DNA from: Pseudomonas tremae
Lineage (GTDB): Bacteria > Pseudomonadota > Gammaproteobacteria > Pseudomonadales > Pseudomonadaceae
Assembly (NCBI RefSeq): GCF_001401155.1
Contig: NZ_LJRO01000458.1
Location: 1-64,000 of the forward strand
Length of the DNA stretch: 64,000 bases
Direction of reading: 5' to 3'
The stretch's first letter is position 1; each line of letters opens with the position of its first letter. Positions 32,927-42,131 of the stretch are shown here, in pieces. The notes beneath the pieces were generated by a model. That model ran no database searches. It was not told where the DNA came from and saw only the letters and a program-made list of their open reading frames with translations. Made by a program: the position numbers and the translations under genes.

Positions 32927-33709
32927 ATGCGAATCAATCAAAAGCTTCAGGATGCCATGCGGGCGCACGCCGAGCAGTCACACCCGGCCGAGGCCTGCGG
33001 GCTGCTGATCAAGACCGATGCAGGCCGCGAGTATGTGCCGTGCGGCAACGTGGCCACCGACCCGCTGCAGCACTTCCTGATCGACAAACACGACGCGGCG
33101 GCAGCAGAGGACCGGGGCGAAGTACTGGCGATCGTTCACAGCCACCCGGACCGAGCCGCCACGCCGAGCATGACCGATCTGGTCAGCTGCGAGCTGCACG
33201 AACTGCCCTGGGCGATTGTAGGCTGGCCCGGCGGCGATATTCAGTGGTTCAAGCCGACCGGGTTCCAGGCTCCGCTGCTTGGCCGGGACTTCTCGCATGG
33301 CCTGCTCGATTGCTGGTCGGCCTGCCGCGACTGGTACGCACGCGAGGCCGCGCTGCCGCTGCCGAACTTCGAACGCAAAGAGCTGTGGTGGGAAGATCCT
33401 GACAGCCCGAGCCATTACGAAGACAACTATGAAGCATGTGGCTTCGTCCGGGTTGAGCAGCCCCAGCGAGGCGACATGCTAATTTTTCAGATACCAACTG
33501 TAGGTCGTCCCTGCCACTTCCCGAATCATGCCGCGATCTACCTCGGCGCCGATGCCAGCCTGCACAGCGAGGACGCTCCGGCGCTGGGCGGCGTTGGTCC
33601 GTTCATCTACCACCACATGCCCGGTCGCCTGGCTGCCCGGGAGGTTTACGGCTGGTCGATGGCCAACCGCGTGAAACTGATCCTGCGCCACAAGGAATAC
33701 ACCCCATGA
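32927..33709 (+). CDS. Tail protein K-like, JAMM plus NlpC/P60
   Basis: 260 residues. The N-terminal JAB/MPN domain has HPAEACGLLI and the metal motif HSHPDRAATPSMTD. The C-terminal NlpC/P60 peptidase domain has the catalytic Cys in LLDCWSACRDWY and the His in HFPNHAAIYLG. It should trim tail tip proteins or cut peptidoglycan during DNA entry. Start at the ATG at 32927. Confidence 0.92.
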   Translation: MRINQKLQDAMRAHAEQSHPAEACGLLIKTDAGREYVPCGNVATDPLQHFLIDKHDAAAAEDRGEVLAIVHSHPDRAATPSMTDLVSCELHELPWAIVGWPGGDIQWFKPTGFQAPLLGRDFSHGLLDCWSACRDWYAREAALPLPNFERKELWWEDPDSPSHYEDNYEACGFVRVEQPQRGDMLIFQIPTVGRPCHFPNHAAIYLGADASLHSEDAPALGGVGPFIYHHMPGRLAAREVYGWSMANRVKLILRHKEYTP

Positions 33710-34293
33710 CCATGCGCACCATCAAGCTGTACGGCGTGCTGCGCAAGCACTTCGGGCGTGAGTACCGCATCGACGTACACAGCGTGCGGGATGCGGTGAA
33801 CGCCCTGTGCGCAATGAAACCAGGTTTCGAGAAATTCCTGCGGACGGGCGAAGAGCGCGGACTGGTGTTCAGCGTCTTCTGCGGTAAGCGCAACGCCGGC
33901 GAGGCCGAATTCGACATGCAGGGCAGCGATAACACCGATATTCGTATCGTGCCCTTGATCCAAGGCAGCAAGCAGGCTGGCCTGTTCCAGGTCGTGCTGG
34001 GTGTCGCGTTGGTTGTAGGCGGCTTGTTCACCGGCGGCACAACTACAGCGCTTGGCGTGGGCCTGCTCGCTGCTGGCGCGGCTGTCGGGCTTGGCGGGGT
34101 TGTGCAGATGCTTTCCCCCACGACCACCGCTACTACCGGCAATAAGAATGACGACGGCAACAACCCTAGCTATGGGTTCGGCGGGGCCGTCACCACCGTT
34201 GCTCAGGGCAATCCCTACCCGGTGCTGTACGGCGAGCGCGAGATTGGCGGCGCCGTCGAGTCGGGCGGCATCTATACACAAGATCAGGTTTGA
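33706..34293 (+). CDS. Tail assembly protein I-like
   Basis: 195 residues. IKLYGVLRKHFGREYRIDVH and NALCAMKPGFEKFL begin a ubiquitin-like domain. A hydrophobic Gly-rich middle (about 90-135) and QGNPYPVLYGEREIGGAVES close it. Typical partner of J. Overlaps the K stop by four bases. Confidence 0.9.
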   Translation: MTMRTIKLYGVLRKHFGREYRIDVHSVRDAVNALCAMKPGFEKFLRTGEERGLVFSVFCGKRNAGEAEFDMQGSDNTDIRIVPLIQGSKQAGLFQVVLGVALVVGGLFTGGTTTALGVGLLAAGAAVGLGGVVQMLSPTTTATTGNKNDDGNNPSYGFGGAVTTVAQGNPYPVLYGEREIGGAVESGGIYTQDQV

Positions 34294-34310
34294 TCATCAG
34301 GTAACACCAG

Positions 34311-34336
34311 ACCCGCTTCGGCGGGTTTTTCTTTTT
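34311..34336 (+). terminator. Intrinsic terminator before J
   Basis: ACCCGC, UUCG tetraloop, GCGGGT, then T-rich tract with one C. It lies between the I-like and J-like genes. Confidence 0.8.
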
Positions 34337-34347
34337 CTGGGGGCGGT

Positions 34348-37300
34348 ATGGGAAGTGCGGCAGCAGCGCGAAGCATTCGCGGGAGCAAGGGCGGCGAGGC
34401 GAAACAGAAGCAGCCAACGATTGCCACGAACGGCACAGCTTCTATCGCCACCGCACGCATCGTCTATCTGTGGAGCTGGGGGCCGATTGTTGGCCCGGTG
34501 AACGGCCTGCGCTCCGTGAAACTGGACGGCACACCGCTCGTGGCCGAGGACGGCACCGTTAATTTCCCGGGCGTGAAATGGCAGTTCCGCAACGGTGAGC
34601 TGAATCAGCCGCGTCTTGAGGGCATTGCCGAGTCGAGCAACGAGGTCGATGTAAACCAACAACTGCTCAGCACCACGCCGTACCTGCGCACTATTACCAA
34701 CCCGGTGCTGGACGCGGTGCGCGTTCGCTTCAGCTGGCCGCAACTCCAGTCGCAGGATGCAAGCGGCAACGTCAATGGCGTGCGAATCGAATATGCCATT
34801 GACCTGGCCACCGACGGCGGCCCTCTCGTCCAGGTGCTCAAAGACTTTGTGGACCGCAAGAACATCACGAAGTACGAGCGCAGCCACCGCATCAATCTTC
34901 CTGCGGGCAGCCGCTGGACCATGCGCGTGCGACGGATCACGGCAGAGGCGAACAGCTCTCTGGTTCAGGACGCCATGTTCATTGATGCGGTCGCTGAGGT
35001 GGTGGACAGCGACCAAGAGTTTCCGCTCACCGCGGTGGGTTGCGTCGAATATGACGCTCAACAGTTCGGCGGCGACATCGCCAAGATCGCGGTTCACATG
35101 CGCGGCATGATCGTGCGCGTGCCGACCAACTACGATCCTGAAACGCGGGCCTATGCCACGTCAGGCGCCGGGACGAGTAACGGCATTTGGGACGGGACGT
35201 TCAAGCTCGCGTACACCAACAACCCGGCCTGGGTCTGCTATGACATCTCGCTAAACCCGTATTACGGTCTGGGTCACCGAATCGATGCCACGATGGTGGA
35301 TCGCTGGAACCTGTACCGCATCGCGCAGTACTGCGATCAGATGGTGCCGGACGGTATGGGCGGCACGCACCCTCGGTTGACCTGCAACATCTACCTGCAG
35401 AAGCAGGCGGATGCCTACGCGGTGTTGCAAGACCTGTCGGCCATCTTTCACGGCATGAGTACTTGGGATGGCAGCCAGATCACGTTCACCGCCGATATGC
35501 CTGGCGATCCCGTTTACACCTACAACCCTTCGCAAATCCTCAACAACGGCGAAATCCAGTATTCGGGCACCCGTGCGCGCGACCGTCACAACCTGGCGAT
35601 GGTGACCTGGGATAACCCGGCTCAGGATTTCAAGACAGACAAAGAGCCCGTCTTTGATGACGTGGCGATGGCCGAATCTGGATCGGTCAACGAACTGGCG
35701 GTGGACGCTTACGGCTGCACCTCGCTCGGGCAGGCGCAGCGGGCAGGGCAATACGCGCTTATCACTGAGCAGACTCAGACGCGGCCAGCGACCTTTCGTG
35801 TTGGCCTCGACGGGCAGATACCGAAGCCTGGTCAGATCATCGCCGTGGCCAACCCCATGTTGGCTGGCCGTGCGAACGGTGGGCGCATCAGCGCAGTGGC
35901 GGGGCGTGTTATCACTGTTGACCGTGACATCGATATTTCGGCCGGTGCCAAGCTGCGGGTGAACCTGCCCAGCGGCAAGTCCGAGGCCCGTGTGATCACT
36001 TCAATCAGTGGGCGGCGTGTGACTATCGCAGCCAGCTTCAGCGAAGTGCCAGAATCGGAATGCGGCTGGATACTCGAATACGACGACCTGAAAACCATGC
36101 AGTTTCTGGTGCGCAACATCACGCGCCCGGAATGGCATCAGTACCAGTTCGAGTGCATCCAGCACGAACCGAGCAAGTTCGACGCCATCGATTTCGGCGC
36201 TGTGGTGGATATCCGCCCAATCAGCGGCGTCCCGGTGGGCGTGCAGCCTGCGCCTGGCGCGGTTTTCGTGACGCAACACGTTGTGATTGAGCAGGGTATC
36301 GCTGTCACCAACATGACCATCAGCTGGGACGCTGCGCCAGGCGCGGTAGCGTATGACGTGGAATGGCGCTGGGGCTCGCGTGAGTGGGTCAAGGTGCCGC
36401 GTACCGGTGAGCTGCTGGTTGACGTGCCCGGCATCTACTCCGGCCAGTACATGGCAAGGGTGCGCGCTGTCAGCGCTTTGAACGTGTCATCGCTCCCGAC
36501 TACATCCCTGCTGACAAACCTGAAGGGCAAGACAAGCTTGCCGCCGGCTGTTACGTCGCTGACTACCACGCCTCTGATATACGGGATTGGCCTTAAATGG
36601 ACTTTCCCGCCAGGCGCAGAAGATGCTCAACGTACTGAAATATGGAACAGCAAGATCAATGATCGCGCTACTGCGACGAAGCTTGCAGACTTTGCCTATC
36701 CGCAAGCCAGCCATGAAATGCAGAACATCACGCCGGGGACGAACCTGTTCTTTTGGGCGCGCATTGTCGACAGGTCTGGCAACGTAGGGCCCTGGTTCCC
36801 AGCAGATAAAGGTGTGCTCGGACAGGTCAGTGTCAACCAGCTCGCTTACGAGCAGTATTTCCTCGGCAAGATCAAGGCTTCAGCGCTGGGCGAAGAGCTG
36901 TTCACCGAAATCGGGAAGATTTCAGGGAATGGGGACGACTCGGTAAATAAGCGGATCGCGCAGCTGAAAAGCGAAATCGGTGCAATTACCGATGCGCTCG
37001 TCTACGTGCCCACCGATACCTACGTGCGGGACAACACCGTGCGCGTGGGTGACAACCTCTGGACGGCCATCGCGGCAGTGCCTGCGGCTGCGAACGGCGC
37101 CAACGGCCCGCCGAACCCTACGTACTGGGTCAACACCGGCCAGTCGATTCGCTCGGCCAACGCCCAGGCGGATCAGGTTTCCAAAAACACAGCCAACATC
37201 GCAACGGTCGACGGCAAGACCAGCGCGACAGCCAGCCAACTGCAGGCGGTTCAGGCCCAGTATCGGTCAGACAGCGGGGAGGGCGATCTGCTGGATGCGC

Positions 37301-38184
37301 TCAAGGGCTGGGACAGCACAGCCAGCTACGCACAGGAAGTGAAAGTCAGGACTGAGCAGGATTTCGCCCAGGCCCAACGCACCACGTTGCTGGATGCACG
37401 TGTCGGTGGCAACGAGTCGAAAATCAGCATCGTCGAAACGACAATTGCTACGGACAGGCAGGCTACCGCCCAGCAGCTGACAACATTGAGTGCGGCGGTC
37501 GATTCGAATCAGGCCGCCACCCGGAGCGAAGCAACCGCCAGAGCAGATGCAGACAGCGCGCTCGCCGCCAGAATCGAGCAGGTACAAGCCACCGCCAGCG
37601 GTGCAACTTCTGCCGTAAGGGACGAAGCAGCAGCGAGAGCGGATGCGGACGGTGCCCTGACCCGACAGATAAGCACCGCGCAATCGACGGCAAATGGGGC
37701 GTCGGCCAATGCTGAAACGGCTACAAAAACCGTTTCGGCGCTCGGCGGCAAGGTCTCCTCACTTACAACCATAAAAACGTCCACCACGGTTGGCGGGCGC
37801 ACGGTGATGGCCGGGTTGGCGGTGGGCGTCGAGGGTCAGGAGCAGGAGTCGCAGATACTTGCGTTTGCGCAACGCTTCGCAATTCTGGACGAGGCCAGCG
37901 GAACGATGATTGCGCCGTTTGTGGTGCAAGGCGGGCAGGTGTTCATCAACACCGCAATCATCAACACGGCCTTTATCAGAGAAATCATTGCGGGAATGTC
38001 GATCACGTCTCAGGCCAAGAACTCACGCGGTGAGCCTTTGTTAGAACTCAACTTCGTAACGGGTGCGGTGAATATTCGCAGTCAGGACGCGGAAGGCTCG
38101 GTGCTTCTAAACAACCGGGGTCTTTATGTTTATGACGCCAACTTGGTAGAGCGCACGGCTGTAGGTCGATTGACGGCGTCTTAA
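34348..38184 (+). CDS. Host-specificity tail tip protein J
   Basis: 1278 residues. The N-terminal lambda J-like part includes GSKGGEAKQKQPTIATNGTA and LWSWGPIVGPVNGL. Fibronectin-III-like modules follow near 640-820 (VTNMTISWDAAPGAVAYDVE). Helical repeats are Ala/Thr/Gln-rich at about 980-1130, and the C-terminal domain is DUF1983-like (LAVGVEGQEQESQILAFAQR). The central tail tip should bind the host receptor; the C-terminal end decides host range. Confidence 0.93.
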   Translation: MGSAAAARSIRGSKGGEAKQKQPTIATNGTASIATARIVYLWSWGPIVGPVNGLRSVKLDGTPLVAEDGTVNFPGVKWQFRNGELNQPRLEGIAESSNEVDVNQQLLSTTPYLRTITNPVLDAVRVRFSWPQLQSQDASGNVNGVRIEYAIDLATDGGPLVQVLKDFVDRKNITKYERSHRINLPAGSRWTMRVRRITAEANSSLVQDAMFIDAVAEVVDSDQEFPLTAVGCVEYDAQQFGGDIAKIAVHMRGMIVRVPTNYDPETRAYATSGAGTSNGIWDGTFKLAYTNNPAWVCYDISLNPYYGLGHRIDATMVDRWNLYRIAQYCDQMVPDGMGGTHPRLTCNIYLQKQADAYAVLQDLSAIFHGMSTWDGSQITFTADMPGDPVYTYNPSQILNNGEIQYSGTRARDRHNLAMVTWDNPAQDFKTDKEPVFDDVAMAESGSVNELAVDAYGCTSLGQAQRAGQYALITEQTQTRPATFRVGLDGQIPKPGQIIAVANPMLAGRANGGRISAVAGRVITVDRDIDISAGAKLRVNLPSGKSEARVITSISGRRVTIAASFSEVPESECGWILEYDDLKTMQFLVRNITRPEWHQYQFECIQHEPSKFDAIDFGAVVDIRPISGVPVGVQPAPGAVFVTQHVVIEQGIAVTNMTISWDAAPGAVAYDVEWRWGSREWVKVPRTGELLVDVPGIYSGQYMARVRAVSALNVSSLPTTSLLTNLKGKTSLPPAVTSLTTTPLIYGIGLKWTFPPGAEDAQRTEIWNSKINDRATATKLADFAYPQASHEMQNITPGTNLFFWARIVDRSGNVGPWFPADKGVLGQVSVNQLAYEQYFLGKIKASALGEELFTEIGKISGNGDDSVNKRIAQLKSEIGAITDALVYVPTDTYVRDNTVRVGDNLWTAIAAVPAAANGANGPPNPTYWVNTGQSIRSANAQADQVSKNTANIATVDGKTSATASQLQAVQAQYRSDSGEGDLLDALKGWDSTASYAQEVKVRTEQDFAQAQRTTLLDARVGGNESKISIVETTIATDRQATAQQLTTLSAAVDSNQAATRSEATARADADSALAARIEQVQATASGATSAVRDEAAARADADGALTRQISTAQSTANGASANAETATKTVSALGGKVSSLTTIKTSTTVGGRTVMAGLAVGVEGQEQESQILAFAQRFAILDEASGTMIAPFVVQGGQVFINTAIINTAFIREIIAGMSITSQAKNSRGEPLLELNFVTGAVNIRSQDAEGSVLLNNRGLYVYDANLVERTAVGRLTAS

Positions 38185-38215
38185 CCTCGTACTGATAAAG
38201 CATTTCGGAGAAACG

Positions 38216-38611
38216 ATGGATATTTATGGAGTGCGAGTGCGAGACGCCAGCAACGTCCAGACGTTAGGGATGGAAGATTTCACTATCAGAAAGCTGGCTT
38301 CGATGGTGATACCAGCTTCTCGCACGAGCGGTGAGGGCATTCGTAGTGATTATATCCTGATGGATGTACCGAACTATGATCCTGCGAAGTGTTTCGTGCT
38401 GATTACCCCAAGGCAGTATGCCTCCTATGGACAGCCTGGCAATCCTGATGCGTGGGGGTATGTTCCCACTTATAAGGATTTGGGAGGAACGAGCATCGGA
38501 ATATTTACTTACGTCAATAGAAGACGCCCTACCGGGGTAGGTGGGCGATTCAGGGATGAATGGATAGAACATGCTGTTGAGTCTGTAGTGGAAGTTGTGA
38601 GGGTGGGGTGA
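38216..38611 (+). CDS. Tail-tip accessory protein, unknown
   Basis: 131 residues. The start (MDIYGVRVRDASNVQTLGME) is of a type found in short proteins after J that share a YG(V/F)xxxxA beginning with the next gene. The body is beta-rich. Base composition is AT-richer than the flanking tail genes. Probably attached to the tail tip. Confidence 0.6.
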   Translation: MDIYGVRVRDASNVQTLGMEDFTIRKLASMVIPASRTSGEGIRSDYILMDVPNYDPAKCFVLITPRQYASYGQPGNPDAWGYVPTYKDLGGTSIGIFTYVNRRRPTGVGGRFRDEWIEHAVESVVEVVRVG

Positions 38612-39336
38612 TGGTGGACTATGGTTTCTCCGCAGTTAATGGGGCGAGCTCGGTTATTATCGGTAGCAAGTACAAGGTGCTGGTCTTTTCCGAGCGGGGC
38701 CAGTTCGCTATTACTTCCCGGTATACCGACAAGGAAGGGTTTGGTTCTGTTGTGTTCGCCCGGCCAATTCTGACCCAAGAGCCGCCACAGATTTTCGTCA
38801 GGCATATAACCGGTAGTCATCCTGACTTGGGGATTTATACCACCATGTCGGGAGGACCCGGTAACTGGACTGGATTTTTGGTGACCTCGGCAGTTAGGTT
38901 TGGCGGGGCGGTGCAGAATTACTCGATGGAGTACGTCGCTTGCAAGTTCGCTGATCAGCCAAGCCCCGAGGTCTACGGTATGAATATTCGGGACGATGCT
39001 TGGCGCATAGTATTTTCGTCGGCCGACAAGATTGTGAGGTACAGTAAGTTCGCCAAAAACTGGACACTACAAAAAGGCGATATGGTTGATATTTATAATA
39101 GCAACCTAACCATTGATGCTGACGACTTTGTTTGCATTTCCAGCATAGACCGGGGTGTCATGTGGTTTGCAGACGGCGTCCAGTTTGCGGGCCTTACCTT
39201 GCTGAGTAACAGCGTGCCAGTTTTACAAATAAACGCTCAAATCGCGGGCGGTGGCTATTGGTATTACCAAGGGATGAACGAAACCTGCTTCGCTATACCG
39301 GTCTGTAAGTTTCCTGCCTCTAGATATTATAACTAA
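38611..39336 (+). CDS. Tail-tip accessory protein, unknown
   Basis: 241 residues from the ATG at 38611, which overlaps the stop of the preceding gene. The opening (VDYGFSAVNGASSVIIGSKY) parallels the previous protein, and the rest is strand-rich with many Tyr, Trp and Gly, as expected for a virion surface protein. No family recognised. AT-richer than the rest of the tail operon, suggesting exchange. Confidence 0.6.
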   Translation: MVDYGFSAVNGASSVIIGSKYKVLVFSERGQFAITSRYTDKEGFGSVVFARPILTQEPPQIFVRHITGSHPDLGIYTTMSGGPGNWTGFLVTSAVRFGGAVQNYSMEYVACKFADQPSPEVYGMNIRDDAWRIVFSSADKIVRYSKFAKNWTLQKGDMVDIYNSNLTIDADDFVCISSIDRGVMWFADGVQFAGLTLLSNSVPVLQINAQIAGGGYWYYQGMNETCFAIPVCKFPASRYYN

Positions 39337-39358
39337 GCACTTTTTTGGAGTTGCCCTC

Positions 39359-40816
39359 ATGCCTTGGTATAAAACCGGGACGGTTTCCGTCACCCAAAAT
39401 TCGAACGCCGTTATCGGTAGTGGTACGGCCTTCATTGCAAATAGCCGCGTTGGTGATGGCTTTCGTGGCCCAGACGGCGGCTGGTACGAGGTGACGAACA
39501 TCGCCAGTGATACGGCCATGTCGATATCGCCAAACTACCAAGGCGCCAGCAATGGTGCTGGTGGGTACGCGCTCGCTCCTCTGCAAGGCTACGTCAAAGA
39601 TTCAGCCGATGCGCTCCGGGCGCTGGTGAACCAGTTCGGTTTTAAGCTTGCTGCGCTGCGCAGCACCGGCAATTACGACATTCTGCCGGTGGACAAGGGC
39701 GGGACTGGCGCAGCATCAGCGGCTGATGCGCGTAAAGGTCTGGAGCTTGGCACGGTTGCCGTTGAGAATACCGTCCCGGTAGTGAAGGGTGGTACGGGCC
39801 GCACTGACGGGCGGGTGCTGTTCTCTGAGGTGGGGGTGCAGCAGGCAAGCGCGCTTTACAACGTGCAAGGCATGTATATGGGCTGGAACTCTGGCTCGCA
39901 GGGCGAGGGCCATTTCGTTGTAAACCGTGGCGGTGGTGCTGGTGGTTTCACTTGGCGATCAGTGAATGCCGGTAATACAGCCACCGGGCCAAGCATGAGC
40001 TACGGCTACGACGGTTTGCTGACTGTGCCGTCGCTGTCTGTAACTGCTGCCCCGATCAGCATTGCATCAGGCGGAACCGGGGGTAACTCTCAGGCAACAG
40101 CCCGGAATTCATTGGGCGTAGGGCCAGATTCAGCCCCGACCTTTGCCGGGCTTGAACTCAACAACACCAGTCCTTACATCGACTTCCACTACGGCAAAAC
40201 AGCCGCCGACTACGACGTCAGGCTTATAAACTCAGCTGCAGGCATATTGACCCTGCAGGGGGCTTATGAAGTCACCGGGCGACTGGCATCGGCGGGCACT
40301 TGGTGCCGGGCGGGTCTGAGTGCAGGGCGTGGCGGTACGGTTTATAACTACAATTGGACCGGCTCAAACGTCGACGTGTGGATCGACAACACCTATGTCG
40401 GGACCATGACGCTGTTCGGGTCTGACTACCGGTTCAAGAAGTACATCGCCGATGCGAAAGTGCCGTCGTACCTCGATCGCATCGATGCCTACAGAATCGT
40501 CAACTACCAGCGCAAGGTGTTCGGCGCAGTATTCCGAGGCGATGGAACCACCTATCAAGGCTTGATTGCGCATGAGGCGCAGGCGGTAAACCCCTTGGCC
40601 GTGACCGGCGAGAAGGACGGCGTCGACGAAAGCGGCAACGCACGCATCCAGCAGCTCGACCCGATGGCGCTGATCACCGACGTGATGGGCGGCACCAAAG
40701 AGCTAAACGCTAAAACTGAAGGTCTACGTGCCAAGCTGGTAGCGTTGCATGCAGAGTTCGAGGCTTTCCGCACCGAGATGGCGGCATTCAAGGCGTCAAT
40801 CCAGCCGACATCGTAA
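39359..40816 (+). CDS. Side tail fibre with S74 chaperone domain
   Basis: 485 residues. PWYKTGTVSVTQNSNAVIGS opens a typical fibre N-terminus. Three GGTG repeats (KGGTGAASAADARKGLELG, KGGTGRTDG, SGGTGGNSQATARNSLGVG) form the shaft. The C-terminus carries a peptidase S74 intramolecular chaperone (SDYRFKKYIADAKVPSYLD, QGLIAHEAQAV, DPMALITDV) that cuts itself off after trimer folding. Confidence 0.9.
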   Translation: MPWYKTGTVSVTQNSNAVIGSGTAFIANSRVGDGFRGPDGGWYEVTNIASDTAMSISPNYQGASNGAGGYALAPLQGYVKDSADALRALVNQFGFKLAALRSTGNYDILPVDKGGTGAASAADARKGLELGTVAVENTVPVVKGGTGRTDGRVLFSEVGVQQASALYNVQGMYMGWNSGSQGEGHFVVNRGGGAGGFTWRSVNAGNTATGPSMSYGYDGLLTVPSLSVTAAPISIASGGTGGNSQATARNSLGVGPDSAPTFAGLELNNTSPYIDFHYGKTAADYDVRLINSAAGILTLQGAYEVTGRLASAGTWCRAGLSAGRGGTVYNYNWTGSNVDVWIDNTYVGTMTLFGSDYRFKKYIADAKVPSYLDRIDAYRIVNYQRKVFGAVFRGDGTTYQGLIAHEAQAVNPLAVTGEKDGVDESGNARIQQLDPMALITDVMGGTKELNAKTEGLRAKLVALHAEFEAFRTEMAAFKASIQPTS

Positions 40817-40895
40817 CTTGCCACCGCGTAACGCCCGCACAGCAACACCCGCACCCCGCCATTGAGCGGGTATTTTTTTGCCTGGAGAAACCTAA

Positions 40896-41429
40896 ATGCC
40901 GATCACCGCGCAGCAACTACTGCAGATCCTCCCGAACGCCGGCCAGAAAGCCGGCGTTTTTGCACCCGTCCTCAACACAGCGATGAGCAAGTACCAGATC
41001 GTGACCCCGCTGCGTATCGCTGCATTCATTGCCCAGGTCGGCCATGAGTCCGGTCAGCTGCGCTACGTCCGTGAGATTTGGGGCCCAACCAAGCAGCAGC
41101 TGGGTTACGAGGGCCGAAAGGACCTTGGCAACACCGTTGCGGGTGATGGCTCGAAATTTCGGGGCCGTGGACTGATCCAGGTGACGGGCAGGGCCAATTA
41201 CGAGGAATGCGGCGAAGCACTGGGCCTCGACCTGATCAACCATCCCGAGTTGCTCGAACTGCCGCAGCACGCCGCTATGTCGGCGGCGTGGTTCTGGCAC
41301 CGGGCCGCTCTCAACACGCTGGCCGACAAGGGCGACTTCCTGACCATCACCAAACGTATCAATGGTGGCACGAATGGCTTGGCTGATCGGCAGGCGCTGT
41401 ATGCCCGCGCGCTTGAGGTGCTGGCGTGA
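40896..41429 (+). CDS. GH19 endolysin
   Basis: 177 residues. IAAFIAQVGHESGQLRYVRE holds the catalytic Glu; FRGRGLIQVTGRANY and HAAMSAAWFWHR complete the GH19 chitinase/lysozyme-like fold used by phages to cut peptidoglycan. No signal peptide, so a holin must release it. It is 23 kb from the holin but directly before a second spanin pair. Confidence 0.9.
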   Translation: MPITAQQLLQILPNAGQKAGVFAPVLNTAMSKYQIVTPLRIAAFIAQVGHESGQLRYVREIWGPTKQQLGYEGRKDLGNTVAGDGSKFRGRGLIQVTGRANYEECGEALGLDLINHPELLELPQHAAMSAAWFWHRAALNTLADKGDFLTITKRINGGTNGLADRQALYARALEVLA

Positions 41430-41956
41430 GCGGTCTTTACGCACGGGTCGGCGGCTTATTACTGATCCTGCTGGCGCTGGCCGGTGCGTTGTACGGGGCT
41501 TACCTGCACGGCGTGACCGTCACCGACCTGGACTGGAAAGCGAAGTGGGCCGAGGAAGTCAGTTCCCAATCCGAAGCGGTGGCCACGACGACCACCGAAT
41601 ACCGAACCGAAGAGCAACGCCGTCAGAAAGCGGCCAACCAGGTAGCAAACAATGCAAGACAAGAACAGACCGCTGCGCTTACCGATGCTGTTGTCGCTGA
41701 CGCTGCTGGCGACCGGTTGCGCATCGAAGCCGGAAAGATGGCAGCCACCTCAAGTTGTGTGCCCAGCAATTCCGGAGCTTCCGAACGAGGCAAGGCAGCC
41801 AGCCGTGCCGCCATGGTGCTCTCCGAGCTGCTCAGCAGGTCTGACGCGCGAGCGGGAGAGCTCGCTAAATATGCTGACTCTGCCCGAGTAGCCGGGCTGG
41901 CATGTAATCGCCTTTTCGATGAGCTATCCAACACCATCAATCAAGCCAGACCGTAG
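41426..41956 (+). CDS. Rz-like i-spanin (DUF2514, second set)
   Basis: 176 residues. N-terminal membrane helix (LLLILLALAGALYGAYLHGV), then a long Ala/Gln/Glu coiled coil, matching DUF2514-type lysis proteins. It overlaps the endolysin stop by four bases and contains an Rz1-like gene in another frame. Confidence 0.82.
   Translation: MSGLYARVGGLLLILLALAGALYGAYLHGVTVTDLDWKAKWAEEVSSQSEAVATTTTEYRTEEQRRQKAANQVANNARQEQTAALTDAVVADAAGDRLRIEAGKMAATSSCVPSNSGASERGKAASRAAMVLSELLSRSDARAGELAKYADSARVAGLACNRLFDELSNTINQARP
41652..41891 (+). CDS. Rz1-like o-spanin lipoprotein (second set, nested)
   Basis: 79 residues lying entirely inside the i-spanin gene in a different frame. The signal sequence ends in LLATGC (lipobox), followed by a Pro-rich mature part (WQPPQVVCPAIPELP). 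That is the classic Rz1 profile. Confidence 0.8.
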   Translation: MQDKNRPLRLPMLLSLTLLATGCASKPERWQPPQVVCPAIPELPNEARQPAVPPWCSPSCSAGLTRERESSLNMLTLPE

Positions 41957-42102
41957 GCCTGATTAGAATTCGTGCTTCACGCACAAAAGGAGCGGCTGGT
42001 AAGGATGCGTCAACATCCGTTCCAGCCACCGAACCGCAGACTATTCCTGCAAGTCCAGCCAAGGCCCCTCGCTCTGTGCACAAAGCGCGGCGAGCCTAGC
42101 AC

Positions 42103-42118
42103 CTGTTTATCCATACAG
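42103..42118 (+). promoter_or_regulatory. LexA box upstream of adenine methylase
   Basis: CTGTTTATCCATACAG fits the CTGT-N8-ACAG LexA consensus exactly and ends 13 bases before the methylase ATG. It suggests the methylase and perhaps the genes behind it are induced by DNA damage. The preceding 41957-42102 also holds an imperfect hairpin (near 41994-42028) that may end the lysis transcript. Confidence 0.75.
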
Positions 42119-42131
42119 TAAAGGCTTGCAC

